Shown here in pieces: positions 7,075 to 13,499 of a stretch of DNA of 13,499 bases. Position numbers and translations under genes: made by a program. Source of the DNA: CAYFMH01 sp964344775 (GTDB lineage: Bacteria; Patescibacteriota; Gracilibacteria; UBA4473); NCBI GenBank assembly GCA_964344775.1, contig CAYFOO010000038.1, positions 1 to 13,499 on the forward strand. Direction: 5' to 3'. Position 1 is the first letter of the stretch, and every line of letters begins with the position of its first letter. Below the pieces are notes generated by a model. That model saw nothing but the letters and a program-made list of their open reading frames with translations, did not search any database and had not been told where the DNA came from.

Positions 7075-8520
7075 ATGAAAATAGAATTCCATGGAGCGGC
7101 ACGGGGAGTGACAGGTTCGAAGCATTTGATTCACATCAATGGCAAAAAAGTACTGCTTGATTGTGGGCTTTTTCAGGGGAAACGAAAAGAGTCTATTTTT
7201 CAGAATCTGAACTTTCCTTTTGATCCAAGCGAGATCGATGCATTAGTTCTCAGCCATGCTCACATTGATCATTCTGGTTCGATTCCGACTTTGGTAAAAA
7301 ATGGTTTCACTGGACCGATCTATTGTACGCATGCAACGAGAGATCTCTGTTCCATAATGCTTCTGGATTCGGCTTACATCCAAGAAAAAGATGCCGAATG
7401 GATGAAGAAAAAATTAAAAGACCCAGATGCTGAACCGCTCTACACGATTCCTGATGCAGAGAAAGCCATGTCTCTTTTTCGTTCTGTGCCGTATGAACAA
7501 AAAGTGCCGATCAGTCCAGAAGTTTCTGTCACATTCCATGATGCAGGACACATTCTCGGGGCTGCCAACGAAGAATGGGAAATTTACGATCGAGCCACGC
7601 AACAAAACATTCGACTCGGTTTCACGGGAGATTTGGGGCGGCATGATTTGCCAATTCTCCAAAATCCACATCAGCTCAAAGATTTGGACGTATTAATCAC
7701 CGAATCCACTTATGGAAACCGTTTGCACGATGAAATCGAAGCGGTGGAAGAACATCTGGCTCAAAAAATAAATGAAACGGTGGAACGAGGAGGGAAAATT
7801 TTGATACCCGCTTTTGCGGTGGAACGAACTCAAGAAATTCTTTACGTTTTGCGGGGACTCACGATCAAAAACAAAATCCCCAAGCTTCCGATTTTTGTAG
7901 ATTCGCCTCTGGCAACCAACGCTACAGAAATTTTCCGATTACATCCGGAGTGTTTTGACGAGGATTTAGTAGCTCTAATGGAACAAGACAAGGATCCTTT
8001 TGCGGAAAGACATGGAGTTCAATTTACTCGAAGTGTGGATGAATCCAAAGCCCTCAATAATTTCCCAGAGAGTTGTATTATTATTTCTGCGAGTGGTATG
8101 TGCGAGGCTGGACGGATTCGGCATCATCTCAAAAATATGATTTCTAATCCTAAAAACACCCTTCTCATTGTAGGATTTATGGCTCAGCACACCCTGGGTC
8201 GAAGATTGGTAGATGGGATAAATCCGGTGAATATTTTTGGTCAGCCACATGAAGTAAATATGGAGATCGTTATTTTTAATGCTTTTTCTGGGCACGCCGA
8301 TCAAAATGATCTTCTTCGATTTGCTGGAGACTGTGGAAATCCGAAAACAGTTTTTTGTGTTCACGGAGAAGAATCTCAAGTGGATGTACTGATGCATCGG
8401 ATCGGAGAATTGGAAAATTGTAAGAATTCAAAAATCTATGGGCCGGCTCCCGATGAGTGCTACACGCTTCAGACCGATGGGACGTTTAAAAAGTGTGGGA
8501 TGGCTCCGATTCGAAAGTAG
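7075..8520 (+). CDS. β-CASP metallo-hydrolase (Ysh1/CPSF73-like RNA-processing nuclease family)
   Basis: The 481-residue protein has the metallo-β-lactamase fold with an inserted β-CASP domain and a C-terminal RMMBL part, the layout of Ysh1/CPSF73-like nucleases that cut RNA with two zinc ions. The metal-binding motifs are intact: HAHIDH (61-66), H159 in DAGHILG, D186 in GFTGDLG. β-CASP motifs are E210 in TESTYG, H407 in SGHAD and H430 in VHGE. SASGMCEAGR (338-347) and VDSPLA (275-280) are also typical. An active bacterial enzyme of this branch would act in the cytoplasm on mRNA decay or processing, but substrates of the YSH1-type bacterial members are poorly defined. It differs from RNase J in lacking the usual longer C-terminal extension. 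It follows dnaB by 276 bases and has its own promoter, so no operon is implied. Confidence 0.93.
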   Translation: MKIEFHGAARGVTGSKHLIHINGKKVLLDCGLFQGKRKESIFQNLNFPFDPSEIDALVLSHAHIDHSGSIPTLVKNGFTGPIYCTHATRDLCSIMLLDSAYIQEKDAEWMKKKLKDPDAEPLYTIPDAEKAMSLFRSVPYEQKVPISPEVSVTFHDAGHILGAANEEWEIYDRATQQNIRLGFTGDLGRHDLPILQNPHQLKDLDVLITESTYGNRLHDEIEAVEEHLAQKINETVERGGKILIPAFAVERTQEILYVLRGLTIKNKIPKLPIFVDSPLATNATEIFRLHPECFDEDLVALMEQDKDPFAERHGVQFTRSVDESKALNNFPESCIIISASGMCEAGRIRHHLKNMISNPKNTLLIVGFMAQHTLGRRLVDGINPVNIFGQPHEVNMEIVIFNAFSGHADQNDLLRFAGDCGNPKTVFCVHGEESQVDVLMHRIGELENCKNSKIYGPAPDECYTLQTDGTFKKCGMAPIRK

Positions 8521-8542
8521 AAATTGTTTATTTTTAATAATT

Positions 8543-8666
8543 TAGGGCAGGAGCAATTTTGTCTGTCGTCCGAAATCTTTGATGTAGGATGGCAAATTAC
8601 TTCGAAACATTTGAGTTGTGCACTTTTGAAAAATTTCGAACGGGATGACATATCCCGTCCTGCCTA
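8543..8666. repeat. Inverted repeats in the gap after the metallo-hydrolase gene, possible terminator
   Basis: ACGGGAT (8640-8646) and ATCCCGT (8652-8658) form a seven-pair hairpin with a five-base loop. Outer words TAGGGCAGGA (8543-8552) and TCCTGCCTA (8658-8666) also pair with one bulge. The gap lies between two converging genes, so a bidirectional stop would be expected here, though the T-tracts are weak. Otherwise I see nothing in 8521-8690. Confidence 0.4.
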
Positions 8667-8695
8667 GGTTTGATAGGTTTGAATTAATAAGAAAC

Positions 8696-8719
8696 CGGCC
8701 CCAGGCAAACCTGGGGCCG
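8696..8719 (-). terminator. GC-rich hairpin terminator of the orphan high-GC gene
   Basis: CGGCCCCAGG (8696-8705) and CCTGGGGCCG (8710-8719) make a perfect ten-pair stem with a four-base loop, 16 bases after the TAA stop at 8736-8738. On the minus strand it is followed by GTTTCTTATT, a weak U-tract. Its GC content is far above that of other hairpins in the window. Confidence 0.75.
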
Positions 8720-8735
8720 AGTTCCTTGACGTTGG

Positions 8736-9566
8736 TTATGCGGCAATTTCGGGGACCTCTGATCCCGGAGGACAAAAAGCCTCGTTGAACTGCGTGAGCA
8801 AGCTGTCGATCCAGGGCTGAAGCTCCTCAGCAGAGAAAACAAGTTGCAGGAAAGTATCGTAGTCTAGCGTGACCTGCAGTACGAGCTGTGCCTCCCGCTC
8901 TGCTCGGATCGAGTTGCCGTACAAAAAGAGACCAGTTACATCCGGGATTTCCAACTTCAGATCGAAGCCGTCAAATGAGATCTCCACCCATCCCTTATCC
9001 AGGAGTGGTGCAGAGATGCGTCTTTGTAGTTCGGCAACTCGCTGGGGAACCTGAGGTATGTACTTTGGATCACTGGCATCCCAAGCTGTGTATCCTCTAT
9101 CGCCAAAACGACCTTCGATCTTTCTTTGGAAGGTCCACATTCCTGTCAAATGCTGGAGAAACTGGGGGACATCGAGCTGCCTGCTGCGGGTTGCGACACA
9201 AAACTGCGTCTGCCAGATCGATGACCTGCCAGTGCCGAGCTCGTCCTTCAAGCAACGTGTCACAGTTGAGCGACCTTGGACATAGTAGCCCGTACGTCGT
9301 TGACTTTGTAGAGTGGCCTGCAGTCTGGATATCATCAGTTCATTTGTATTGCATCCATTCGGATTTCCCGGATGAACACAATTAGTCTCACGCAACTTTG
9401 CTTTGACCTCCTCCGGATCAATCCCGCGAAAATCATCAGGATACTTTTTCGCTGCACGCTGCAAGCCCTCCAGAATCGGATCCAGACTTGCAAAAAAATG
9501 GATCATATGGGTGAGTTGATTCAATTTGTCCATGCCCAGAAACATGCTCTTCTTTTCTCGTGCCAT
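8736..9566 (-). CDS. Orphan protein of unknown function, GC and start signal unlike its neighbours
   Basis: I do not recognise a family. The frame is open further up, but ATG at 9566 is chosen because AAAGGAGG (9571-9578) sits four bases before it, the only strong Shine-Dalgarno I see in the window; this gives 276 residues. There is no signal peptide or membrane segment. The N-terminus is helical (DKLNQLTHMIHFFASLDPIL), the middle carries cysteines C63, C72, C105 and C123, and the C-terminal half alternates β-like stretches (WVEISFDGFDLKLEIPDV, 193-210) before an acidic end with C265. Two sampled 60-base stretches are about 48 and 53% GC, against about 35% in a dnaB stretch. It has its own structured leader and GC-rich terminator and faces away from no partner gene. 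Horizontal transfer is the simplest reading. Longer starts at ATG 9617 or 9599 are possible but lack ribosome-binding signals. Confidence 0.75.
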   Translation of the reverse strand: MAREKKSMFLGMDKLNQLTHMIHFFASLDPILEGLQRAAKKYPDDFRGIDPEEVKAKLRETNCVHPGNPNGCNTNELMISRLQATLQSQRRTGYYVQGRSTVTRCLKDELGTGRSSIWQTQFCVATRSRQLDVPQFLQHLTGMWTFQRKIEGRFGDRGYTAWDASDPKYIPQVPQRVAELQRRISAPLLDKGWVEISFDGFDLKLEIPDVTGLFLYGNSIRAEREAQLVLQVTLDYDTFLQLVFSAEELQPWIDSLLTQFNEAFCPPGSEVPEIAA

Positions 9567-9570
9567 GATT

Positions 9571-9578
9571 CCTCCTTT
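9571..9578 (-). promoter_or_regulatory. Strong Shine-Dalgarno deciding the start of the orphan gene
   Basis: On the minus strand AAAGGAGG is followed by AATC and ATG. Spacing and sequence are near ideal, whereas the other genes in the window start without a recognisable Shine-Dalgarno. Confidence 0.85.
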
Positions 9579-9588
9579 GACTACTTCC

Positions 9589-9793
9589 TCGCCGTTCATC
9601 GATCGGCGACGTTTCATCTTCGTCAAAAGTGAGTGTCTACCAGTGCCTCATTGCACCGGTAGAGATGTGCGATAGCGGTTGCCGCGTACGCACGGTCTGG
9701 AAGCTAAGGGATGCCCTGTTTTGATGCTCCCGTCTCAGCTTCGATCTTTTTTCAAAACCAAAACGGGAACATCTCGCATAACCGATCTGTCAA
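9589..9793 (-). promoter_or_regulatory. Structured GC-rich 5' leader of the orphan gene
   Basis: The stretch between the orphan gene start and the DUF4012 gene stop (9567-9875) holds no gene but several hairpins. TCGCCG/CGGCGA pair at 9589-9609. TACCAGTGC/GCACCGGTA pair at 9638-9661 with one G·U in the minus-strand RNA. GTGCG-GCGG/CCGC-CGCAC pair at 9667-9693 around a symmetric three-by-three internal loop. GAAGCT/AGCTTC (9700-9705, 9737-9742) enclose an AGGG/CCCT element, and TCCCGT/ACGGGA pair at 9728-9768. A perfect -35 word TTGACA lies at 9788-9793 on the minus strand, but no -10 matches 16-18 bases on. I match it to no known riboswitch. Confidence 0.45.
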
Positions 9794-9875
9794 AGAACAT
9801 TTGAGAGAAGAAATTCATTGCTGAAAATCTGTCTCCACAAAAAATAAAGTAGCAAGATTTGGAAATGCGTCAATT

Positions 9876-11396
9876 TCACCGCTGAATTAATGTCCTTTTT
9901 TGTTCCTCAATTTCATTTCCCCAGAGATCTTTCGCTCCAGAAACTTTCAGATAAAATCTTTCCTCCGGCTGTACCTTGCTCTGATAAAATTCCAAAACAA
10001 GCGTTCGTCCATCTTCCAGCAATTTTGCACTTTGAAACACTGGATCTTCTGTTGTATTTACGTCTCCGAAGTTTCGATCGGTCAGTTTTGCAGTGAAATC
10101 CGGAGTCATTTCCACTTTTTCATTGAAATGAATTTCTGCGATGAGACTACCTTTTGCAGATCTTTGAAAACTTTCTGGCAGCACTTTGGGAGCAATAAAT
10201 TCATGCAGGGTGATGAAGGGGGGAAGTTCGTCTTTTTTTACCTCCCAATCAAAGTTTTTTCTAAATCCAACTATCTCCCCAAAAAACTGACCCACATTTT
10301 CATGCGTCGGAAAGGAGGTTTTTTCAAAGCTTTTTTGCGGAAAGAAGGAAATGTCTACATCGGCTAGAAGCGACTGTCCTCGCGGTTTGAAAATAGAGAA
10401 ATTTAGTAGGTCCCCAGAATATGTGAGTACAAATTCTTTTTCAAAAATTTCTCCGGGGGGAATTTCGGTTTCTTTGTAAGTCATTTCCTGGTTTAAAAAT
10501 TTCGGCAACTGAAATTCAAACACCCCTTTCCAGCTTTGTGAAAGTGGCTCATCTACGCCGCCCAGATTTTTCGCTGAAAAATTTATGTTTATCGCCCACT
10601 GATTGGGAATGTATTCCCGAGCAGAAATTTTGAGTGTTTTTTTGAGAAACCGAGATGTTTTTGCTCCGCCCAGATTCCACTCCGAGACATAAAAATCGGT
10701 TTCTTCTGGCGTGATTTTTGGAGAAAAATCAGAAACGAAAATCTTTCCCTGATCTAGATTTTTTCGGATAATTCTTGTGATTCGAGGCAAAATTGTTGGA
10801 TTGAAAATAGTTCGCCAGATTAATTTTTTTCCCACCTGGGCGAGTGGTGTTTTTCTCGTCTTCAGAGCTTCTTCATCATGTCGGTCCACATCAGAAACGA
10901 TCCTGGTGAGCAGAGCAAAAAGATTTTCCTTCGTTAATTTTTCATCCTCAAATCCAATTTTTCCGTACAATCCAAAAACCTCTTCGATCGAAGAAAAATC
11001 GACCAAAATAACATTCCCGATTTCTTCCTGACTATACGTTTCGTAGGCAGTTTTGAAATCTTCACTACAAACTTTTAAATTCAGATTAGTTCCCAAGTCC
11101 CAAAACTTTTTTCCATTAGCCACTTTGTTCAGAGGATATTCAGCCACGCCAAACGTTTTATTTTCAAAGGCGTAAGAATTCTTCAATTCCGCAGAAAAAA
11201 GCCCTGGACCATAGGTGCCCACCAGAGTTACAAATCCTCCACAGGGACGAGATTCGGCTTCATTGGTGAAGATGAGCAAGTTTTTTTGATTTAAAAATCC
11301 TCCTCCCAAAAATTCTCGAACTGGCCAGATGGTGATAAGGAGGTAGACGAAAGCAAAGCCCGCGAAGATTAAGATTCCTTTGAAGAAGTTTTGCAT
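9876..11396 (-). CDS. DUF4012 membrane-anchored envelope protein with C-terminal Ig-like domain
   Basis: The 506-residue protein has one N-terminal membrane segment (~7-25, ILIFAGFAFVYLLITIW) and an external rest. NLLIFTNEAESRPCGGFVT (39-57) is the hallmark of DUF4012, where the usual form is FQNNxELRPTGGF; here Cys replaces Thr. DUF4012 is common in Actinobacteria and CPR bacteria and has no settled function; an envelope or polysaccharide role has been inferred from context elsewhere. Residues ~395-500 resemble a bacterial Ig-like (SbsA/Big_5) domain: IHFNEKV, LLEDGRTLVLEF, VSGAKDLWGNEI. The gene starts inside the 3' end of ribD (28-base overlap), so it is probably translated by coupling in the rib operon. 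The link with riboflavin is positional only. At this length it lacks the long N-terminal extension of some family members. Confidence 0.85.
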   Translation of the reverse strand: MQNFFKGILIFAGFAFVYLLITIWPVREFLGGGFLNQKNLLIFTNEAESRPCGGFVTLVGTYGPGLFSAELKNSYAFENKTFGVAEYPLNKVANGKKFWDLGTNLNLKVCSEDFKTAYETYSQEEIGNVILVDFSSIEEVFGLYGKIGFEDEKLTKENLFALLTRIVSDVDRHDEEALKTRKTPLAQVGKKLIWRTIFNPTILPRITRIIRKNLDQGKIFVSDFSPKITPEETDFYVSEWNLGGAKTSRFLKKTLKISAREYIPNQWAININFSAKNLGGVDEPLSQSWKGVFEFQLPKFLNQEMTYKETEIPPGEIFEKEFVLTYSGDLLNFSIFKPRGQSLLADVDISFFPQKSFEKTSFPTHENVGQFFGEIVGFRKNFDWEVKKDELPPFITLHEFIAPKVLPESFQRSAKGSLIAEIHFNEKVEMTPDFTAKLTDRNFGDVNTTEDPVFQSAKLLEDGRTLVLEFYQSKVQPEERFYLKVSGAKDLWGNEIEEQKRTLIQR

Positions 11397-12475
11397 CTGG
11401 ATTTATTGTGTGGATTTTTTCGATAATTACAAACGATGTCGCTCTCTAACTCTTCCACTTTTTGGAGTTCAAAATTATGCAAATCTATGGTTTCATAAAA
11501 GGCATTTTTTATGTTGCCACCAAAAATTTGGGGAGCAATGAAAATCATAATTTCATCCACCAGGTTTTGTTTGAGTAGTTCAGTGTTCATCTTCTGGCCA
11601 CATTCGGTCATGATCGAATCGATCCCCATTTTATGACATTTTTGGAGCACTTTTTTCAGATTTTTTTCTTCGAAGGAGTGAATTTTTCGGTCTGGGATGG
11701 AGAAGATTTTTGCAGAATTTGGGATTCTTTCTTTTTGACCGAGAATTATGATTTGGGGATTGGAGTGATTATTTGTTTTTGCCAATCCCTCAACCCCTCT
11801 ATTTCCAATAAAACAACTGTGTCTCCCCTTTATAAGGGGAGAAGAGGAAAGTCGACAATTTAGAATTGGATCATCATCCAGGATGGTTTGCACGGTCGTC
11901 AAAATAGCCGAGTAATTTTCTCGCATTTCGTGCACTTTTTTTCGAGAGGTCTCATTTGAGATCCATTTTCCTTTTGGATTTTTAATTTTTCCATCTAGGC
12001 TCTGTGCAATTTTCAGAGTTAGATATGGTGTGTCGGTTGTGACGAATTTTTCTAGGAAAGGATTGAGGGATTGGCATTCTTCATTTGGCACGTATTTGGC
12101 ATCGATTCCAGCAGCTTTTAGTTTTTCTATATTTGCCCCTTGGAATCGAGGATCGAGTGAGCCGATAATCACTTTTCGGGGTTTGGATTTGATCAGTAGT
12201 TCGGTGCAACTGGGTGTCTTTTTTCCAGAGAAGTGGTCGCAGGGTTCGAGGGTGATAAAAAATTCCAGATTTCGGAATTCGGAATTCGGAATTCGGATTT
12301 TTTCAAAGGCATTTACTTCAGCATGTGTAGATCCAAAATTTTCATGGACTCCTTCGGCAATAATTTCTCCATTCTGAACTATGACACACCCTACTCGAGG
12401 ATTGGGAGTGACTTGATGGGGATCGATTTTTGCAGCTAGACCAGCAGCAAGATTAAGAAAGTGTGTCGAGTTCAT
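11369..12475 (-). CDS. ribD: Bifunctional riboflavin biosynthesis deaminase/reductase RibD with internal repeat-derived expansions
   Basis: RibD deaminates the pyrimidine product of GTP cyclohydrolase II and then reduces its ribosyl side chain with NADPH. The ATG at 12475 gives 368 residues; an upstream TTG at 12508 is in frame but less likely. The deaminase zinc site is present: HAE (51-53), C79 in LEPC and C90, with ten residues between the cysteines instead of the usual eight. The reductase domain follows (~150-355): LDGKI (160-164), DDDP (200-203), TECG (290-293) and FIAPQIFGG (312-320). Two stretches look expanded. Residues 60-67 are encoded by a seven-base tandem repeat, and residues 210-238 replace a loop of about five residues in Bacillus RibD (compared from memory) and carry a perfect hairpin. 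It overlaps ribE by 23 bases and the DUF4012 gene by 28. Confidence 0.95.
   Translation of the reverse strand: MNSTHFLNLAAGLAAKIDPHQVTPNPRVGCVIVQNGEIIAEGVHENFGSTHAEVNAFEKIRIPNSEFRNLEFFITLEPCDHFSGKKTPSCTELLIKSKPRKVIIGSLDPRFQGANIEKLKAAGIDAKYVPNEECQSLNPFLEKFVTTDTPYLTLKIAQSLDGKIKNPKGKWISNETSRKKVHEMRENYSAILTTVQTILDDDPILNCRLSSSPLIKGRHSCFIGNRGVEGLAKTNNHSNPQIIILGQKERIPNSAKIFSIPDRKIHSFEEKNLKKVLQKCHKMGIDSIMTECGQKMNTELLKQNLVDEIMIFIAPQIFGGNIKNAFYETIDLHNFELQKVEELESDIVCNYRKNPHNKSRCKTSSKES
11762..11848 (-). repeat. Hairpin-bearing repeat-like insertion inside ribD
   Basis: This stretch encodes the extra residues 210-238 of RibD (SSSPLIKGRHS onward). It contains a perfect nine-pair hairpin, TCTCCCCTT (11822-11830), loop TAT, AAGGGGAGA (11834-11842), and on the other side CCCTCAACCCCTC words. 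SPLIKG is the usual translation of CTCCCCTT...AAGGGGAG-type dispersed repeats. The stretch keeps the frame. Confidence 0.55.
12276..12296 (-). repeat. Seven-base tandem repeat inside ribD
   Basis: AATTCGG occurs three times without interruption, preceded by a partial TTCGG (12271-12275). It encodes IRIPNSEF between the HAE and EPC motifs of the deaminase domain, where RibD proteins usually have a slightly shorter segment. Because seven is not a multiple of three, gain or loss of one unit would break the frame. Confidence 0.7.
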
Positions 12476-13037
12476 TGGCACGGAGGATGTATTTACCGAG
12501 GATATCAAATTCCAAATTTACTTTGTCACCTTTTTGTTTTTCTCCCAGCGTGGTGTGGGTGAGCGTATGAGAGATGATGGAAACTTCAAAGCAGTTTTTT
12601 CCCAGATTGGAAATCGTGAGGGAAATTCCATCGACAGCAATCGATCCTTTTGGGACGATGAATTTTTCATTTTCTGGAAAGATAGAAATTCGAAAAAGTT
12701 CAAAATCTTCAACTTTTTTTCGGTCCAAAATTTCACCAATCTGATCCACATGTCCGAGGACGAAATGGCCGGAATTTCTAGTTCCTATTTTTGCAGATCG
12801 TTCTAGATTTATTTTCGTTTTTACTTCCGCATCACCAAAAATCGTTCTATTTCTAGACTCTTCCATAATCTCTACCGTGAAGGTTTGACCTTCTGTTTTT
12901 AGCACGGTAGCACACATGCCAGAGAGGGAGACAGATTCTCCTACTTCAAAAGGTTCTGAAAAATGATGAGAAATCGTAAATAAATTTCCTTTGATATTTT
13001 TAATCTGTCCGATGTCTTCGATGATGCCGGTAAACAT
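12453..13037 (-). CDS. ribE: Riboflavin synthase, alpha subunit
   Basis: The enzyme dismutates two molecules of 6,7-dimethyl-8-ribityllumazine to riboflavin in the cytoplasm. The 194 residues match the family's length and its two tandem lumazine-binding barrels. Barrel one opens with MFTGIIED (1-8) and carries ESVSLSGMCATV (34-45). The segment NLERSAKIG...GHFVLGHVD (77-98) joins the barrels; barrel two carries GSIAVDGISLTI (131-142) and ISHTLTHTT (155-163). It is the first gene of the ribE-ribD-DUF4012 operon, with ribD starting inside its 3' end. Lumazine synthase (ribH) and ribBA are not in the window. No FMN riboswitch is visible in the 106-base gap upstream. A small TTGC/GCAA hairpin (13040-13050) sits two bases before the ATG, where a ribosome-binding site would be. 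Symbol follows Bacillus usage (ribC in E. coli). Confidence 0.96.
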   Translation of the reverse strand: MFTGIIEDIGQIKNIKGNLFTISHHFSEPFEVGESVSLSGMCATVLKTEGQTFTVEIMEESRNRTIFGDAEVKTKINLERSAKIGTRNSGHFVLGHVDQIGEILDRKKVEDFELFRISIFPENEKFIVPKGSIAVDGISLTISNLGKNCFEVSIISHTLTHTTLGEKQKGDKVNLEFDILGKYILRANELDTLS

Positions 13038-13082
13038 AATTGCTTCGCAAAATTAAAAATGTAAAATTCAAAAATAAAAATT

Positions 13083-13130
13083 TTAAGAAAACTTGAATAT
13101 CACTTTTGAAAAATACAGAAGTTTTTTAAG
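13083..13130 (-). terminator. Putative terminator after the 75-residue protein gene
   Basis: TTAAGAAAACTT (13083-13094) and AAGTTTTTTAAG (13119-13130) pair at 10 of 12 positions. On the minus strand the stem is followed by a T-rich tail, starting 14 bases after the stop codon of the small gene. The stem is AT-rich and so weak. Confidence 0.4.
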
Positions 13131-13143
13131 AAGACAAATTGTT

Positions 13144-13371
13144 TTAAGCGGCAATTGCTGGCTGTTCAGCAATGACTGCTCCTGTTTTTTTAATTACCCT
13201 TCCTGTTTCTTTGTCAATTTTTAGCCCCATTTTCGCTGCCATCGCTTTTTTTGCTTCTTTTCCAAATTGTCCGTCTAATGCGGCATGTGCCAAAATAGTT
13301 GCATCTATTCCCCTTCCTTTTTCTTGTTCTATTATTGCTTGTTCAGCTCTGGCTCCAATTTCTGCTCCCAT
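13144..13371 (-). CDS. Small Ala-rich hypothetical protein
   Basis: The 75-residue protein is not one I recognise. It has no signal peptide and no cysteine. Residues 1-50 look helical and Ala-rich (ARAEQAIIEQEKGRGIDATI, then HAALDGQFGKEAKKAMAAKM); the C-terminal third has a KxDKETGRVIKKTG turn-rich stretch and ends in Ala-rich AEQPAIAA. The start at 13371 is the first ATG after an AT-only leader without a Shine-Dalgarno. A possible promoter lies 40-65 bases upstream and an AT-rich inverted repeat follows the stop, so it seems to be a separate transcription unit ahead of the rib operon. Length, clean ends and signals on both sides favour a real gene over chance. Confidence 0.6.
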   Translation of the reverse strand: MGAEIGARAEQAIIEQEKGRGIDATILAHAALDGQFGKEAKKAMAAKMGLKIDKETGRVIKKTGAVIAEQPAIAA

Positions 13372-13408
13372 AATTAAAAAGATTAAAAAATAAAATTAAG
13401 TTGTGCAC

Positions 13409-13436
13409 GTTTTATTCCTATTTAGATTTTTGGCAA
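13409..13436 (-). promoter_or_regulatory. Possible promoter of the 75-residue protein gene
   Basis: On the minus strand TTGCCA (13431-13436) and TAAAAC (13409-13414) are 16 bases apart, about 38 bases upstream of the ATG at 13371. This is a moderate match only. The remaining right edge (13437-13499) shows no gene. Confidence 0.3.
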
Positions 13437-13499
13437 ATGTTTTTTGGATATTCAAAAAATTTGGGGCAACATGAATTAGTTTGATGTAAGATTGAGGGG

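Noticed and set aside
7975..8397. 140-residue minus-strand frame inside the metallo-hydrolase gene
   Set aside because: The plus strand encodes the β-CASP motifs through this stretch; the reverse frame has no signals.
8888..9385. 165-residue plus-strand frame opposite the orphan gene
   Set aside because: It lies wholly antisense to the orphan gene, has no start signal, and its composition is what the reverse of a GC-richer gene gives; the minus strand has the Shine-Dalgarno and terminator.
9567..9626. Longer start of the orphan gene at 9626
   Set aside because: It begins with TTG and its first 20 codons cover the Shine-Dalgarno and a leader hairpin; ATG 9566 has an ideal ribosome site.
9900..10367. 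155-residue plus-strand frame opposite the DUF4012 gene
   Set aside because: It is antisense to a recognisable DUF4012/Ig-like protein and rich in Phe and Lys as expected of a shadow frame.
12453..12508. Longer RibD start at 12508
   Set aside because: It is a TTG codon deep inside ribE and adds residues without RibD similarity; the ATG at 12475 precedes the conserved domain directly.
13038..13143. FMN riboswitch ahead of ribE
   Set aside because: The 106-base gap is almost purely AT and has none of the conserved GC-rich FMN-aptamer stems.
1..13499. Alternative code with UGA as glycine
   Set aside because: TGA ends dnaB, the basic exported protein and the DUF4012 gene at family-appropriate points, and no frame needs UGA read-through.

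Overview
The window looks like a chromosomal piece from a small-genome bacterium, most likely a member of the Candidate Phyla Radiation (Patescibacteria), perhaps Peregrinibacteria-like. That placement is inference. It rests on the mix of a DUF4012 protein, a PGRP-amidase/SpoIID fusion, a β-CASP metallo-hydrolase and a secreted GIGT-repeat protein, on AT-rich genes that mostly lack Shine-Dalgarno sequences, and on hairpin-forming repeats in most gaps. TGA is used as a normal stop (for example at the ends of dnaB and the basic exported protein), which argues against the UGA=Gly code of Gracilibacteria/Absconditabacteria. No rRNA, tRNA, CRISPR array, transposase or integrase is visible.

Layout. 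The left part is read leftwards: a secreted GIGT-repeat surface or fibre protein cut by the window edge (1-700), a large cell-wall enzyme joining an N-acetylmuramoyl-L-alanine amidase to a SpoIID lytic transglycosylase domain (868-3375), and a cation diffusion facilitator (3556-4467). The centre is read rightwards: a very basic exported protein of unknown function (4615-5271), replicative helicase dnaB (5431-6798) and a β-CASP metallo-hydrolase (7075-8520). The right part is again read leftwards: an orphan gene of higher GC (8736-9566) with a perfect Shine-Dalgarno, a structured leader and a GC-rich terminator hairpin, then a tight operon ribE-ribD-DUF4012 (13037 down to 9876, overlapping ends), and a 75-residue Ala-rich protein (13144-13371).

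How the genes fit together. RibD makes the pyrimidinedione precursor and RibE forms riboflavin; the genes for GTP cyclohydrolase II/DHBP synthase and lumazine synthase are not in the window, and no FMN riboswitch is seen. The DUF4012 envelope protein is apparently co-translated with them. The amidase/SpoIID protein would strip stem peptides from glycan strands and then cut the naked strands, two steps carried out by separate proteins during Bacillus engulfment.

The items most worth a second look are the amidase-Ig-SpoIID fusion, the GC-shifted orphan gene with its structured leader, the repeat-derived in-frame expansion inside ribD, and the exported basic protein.
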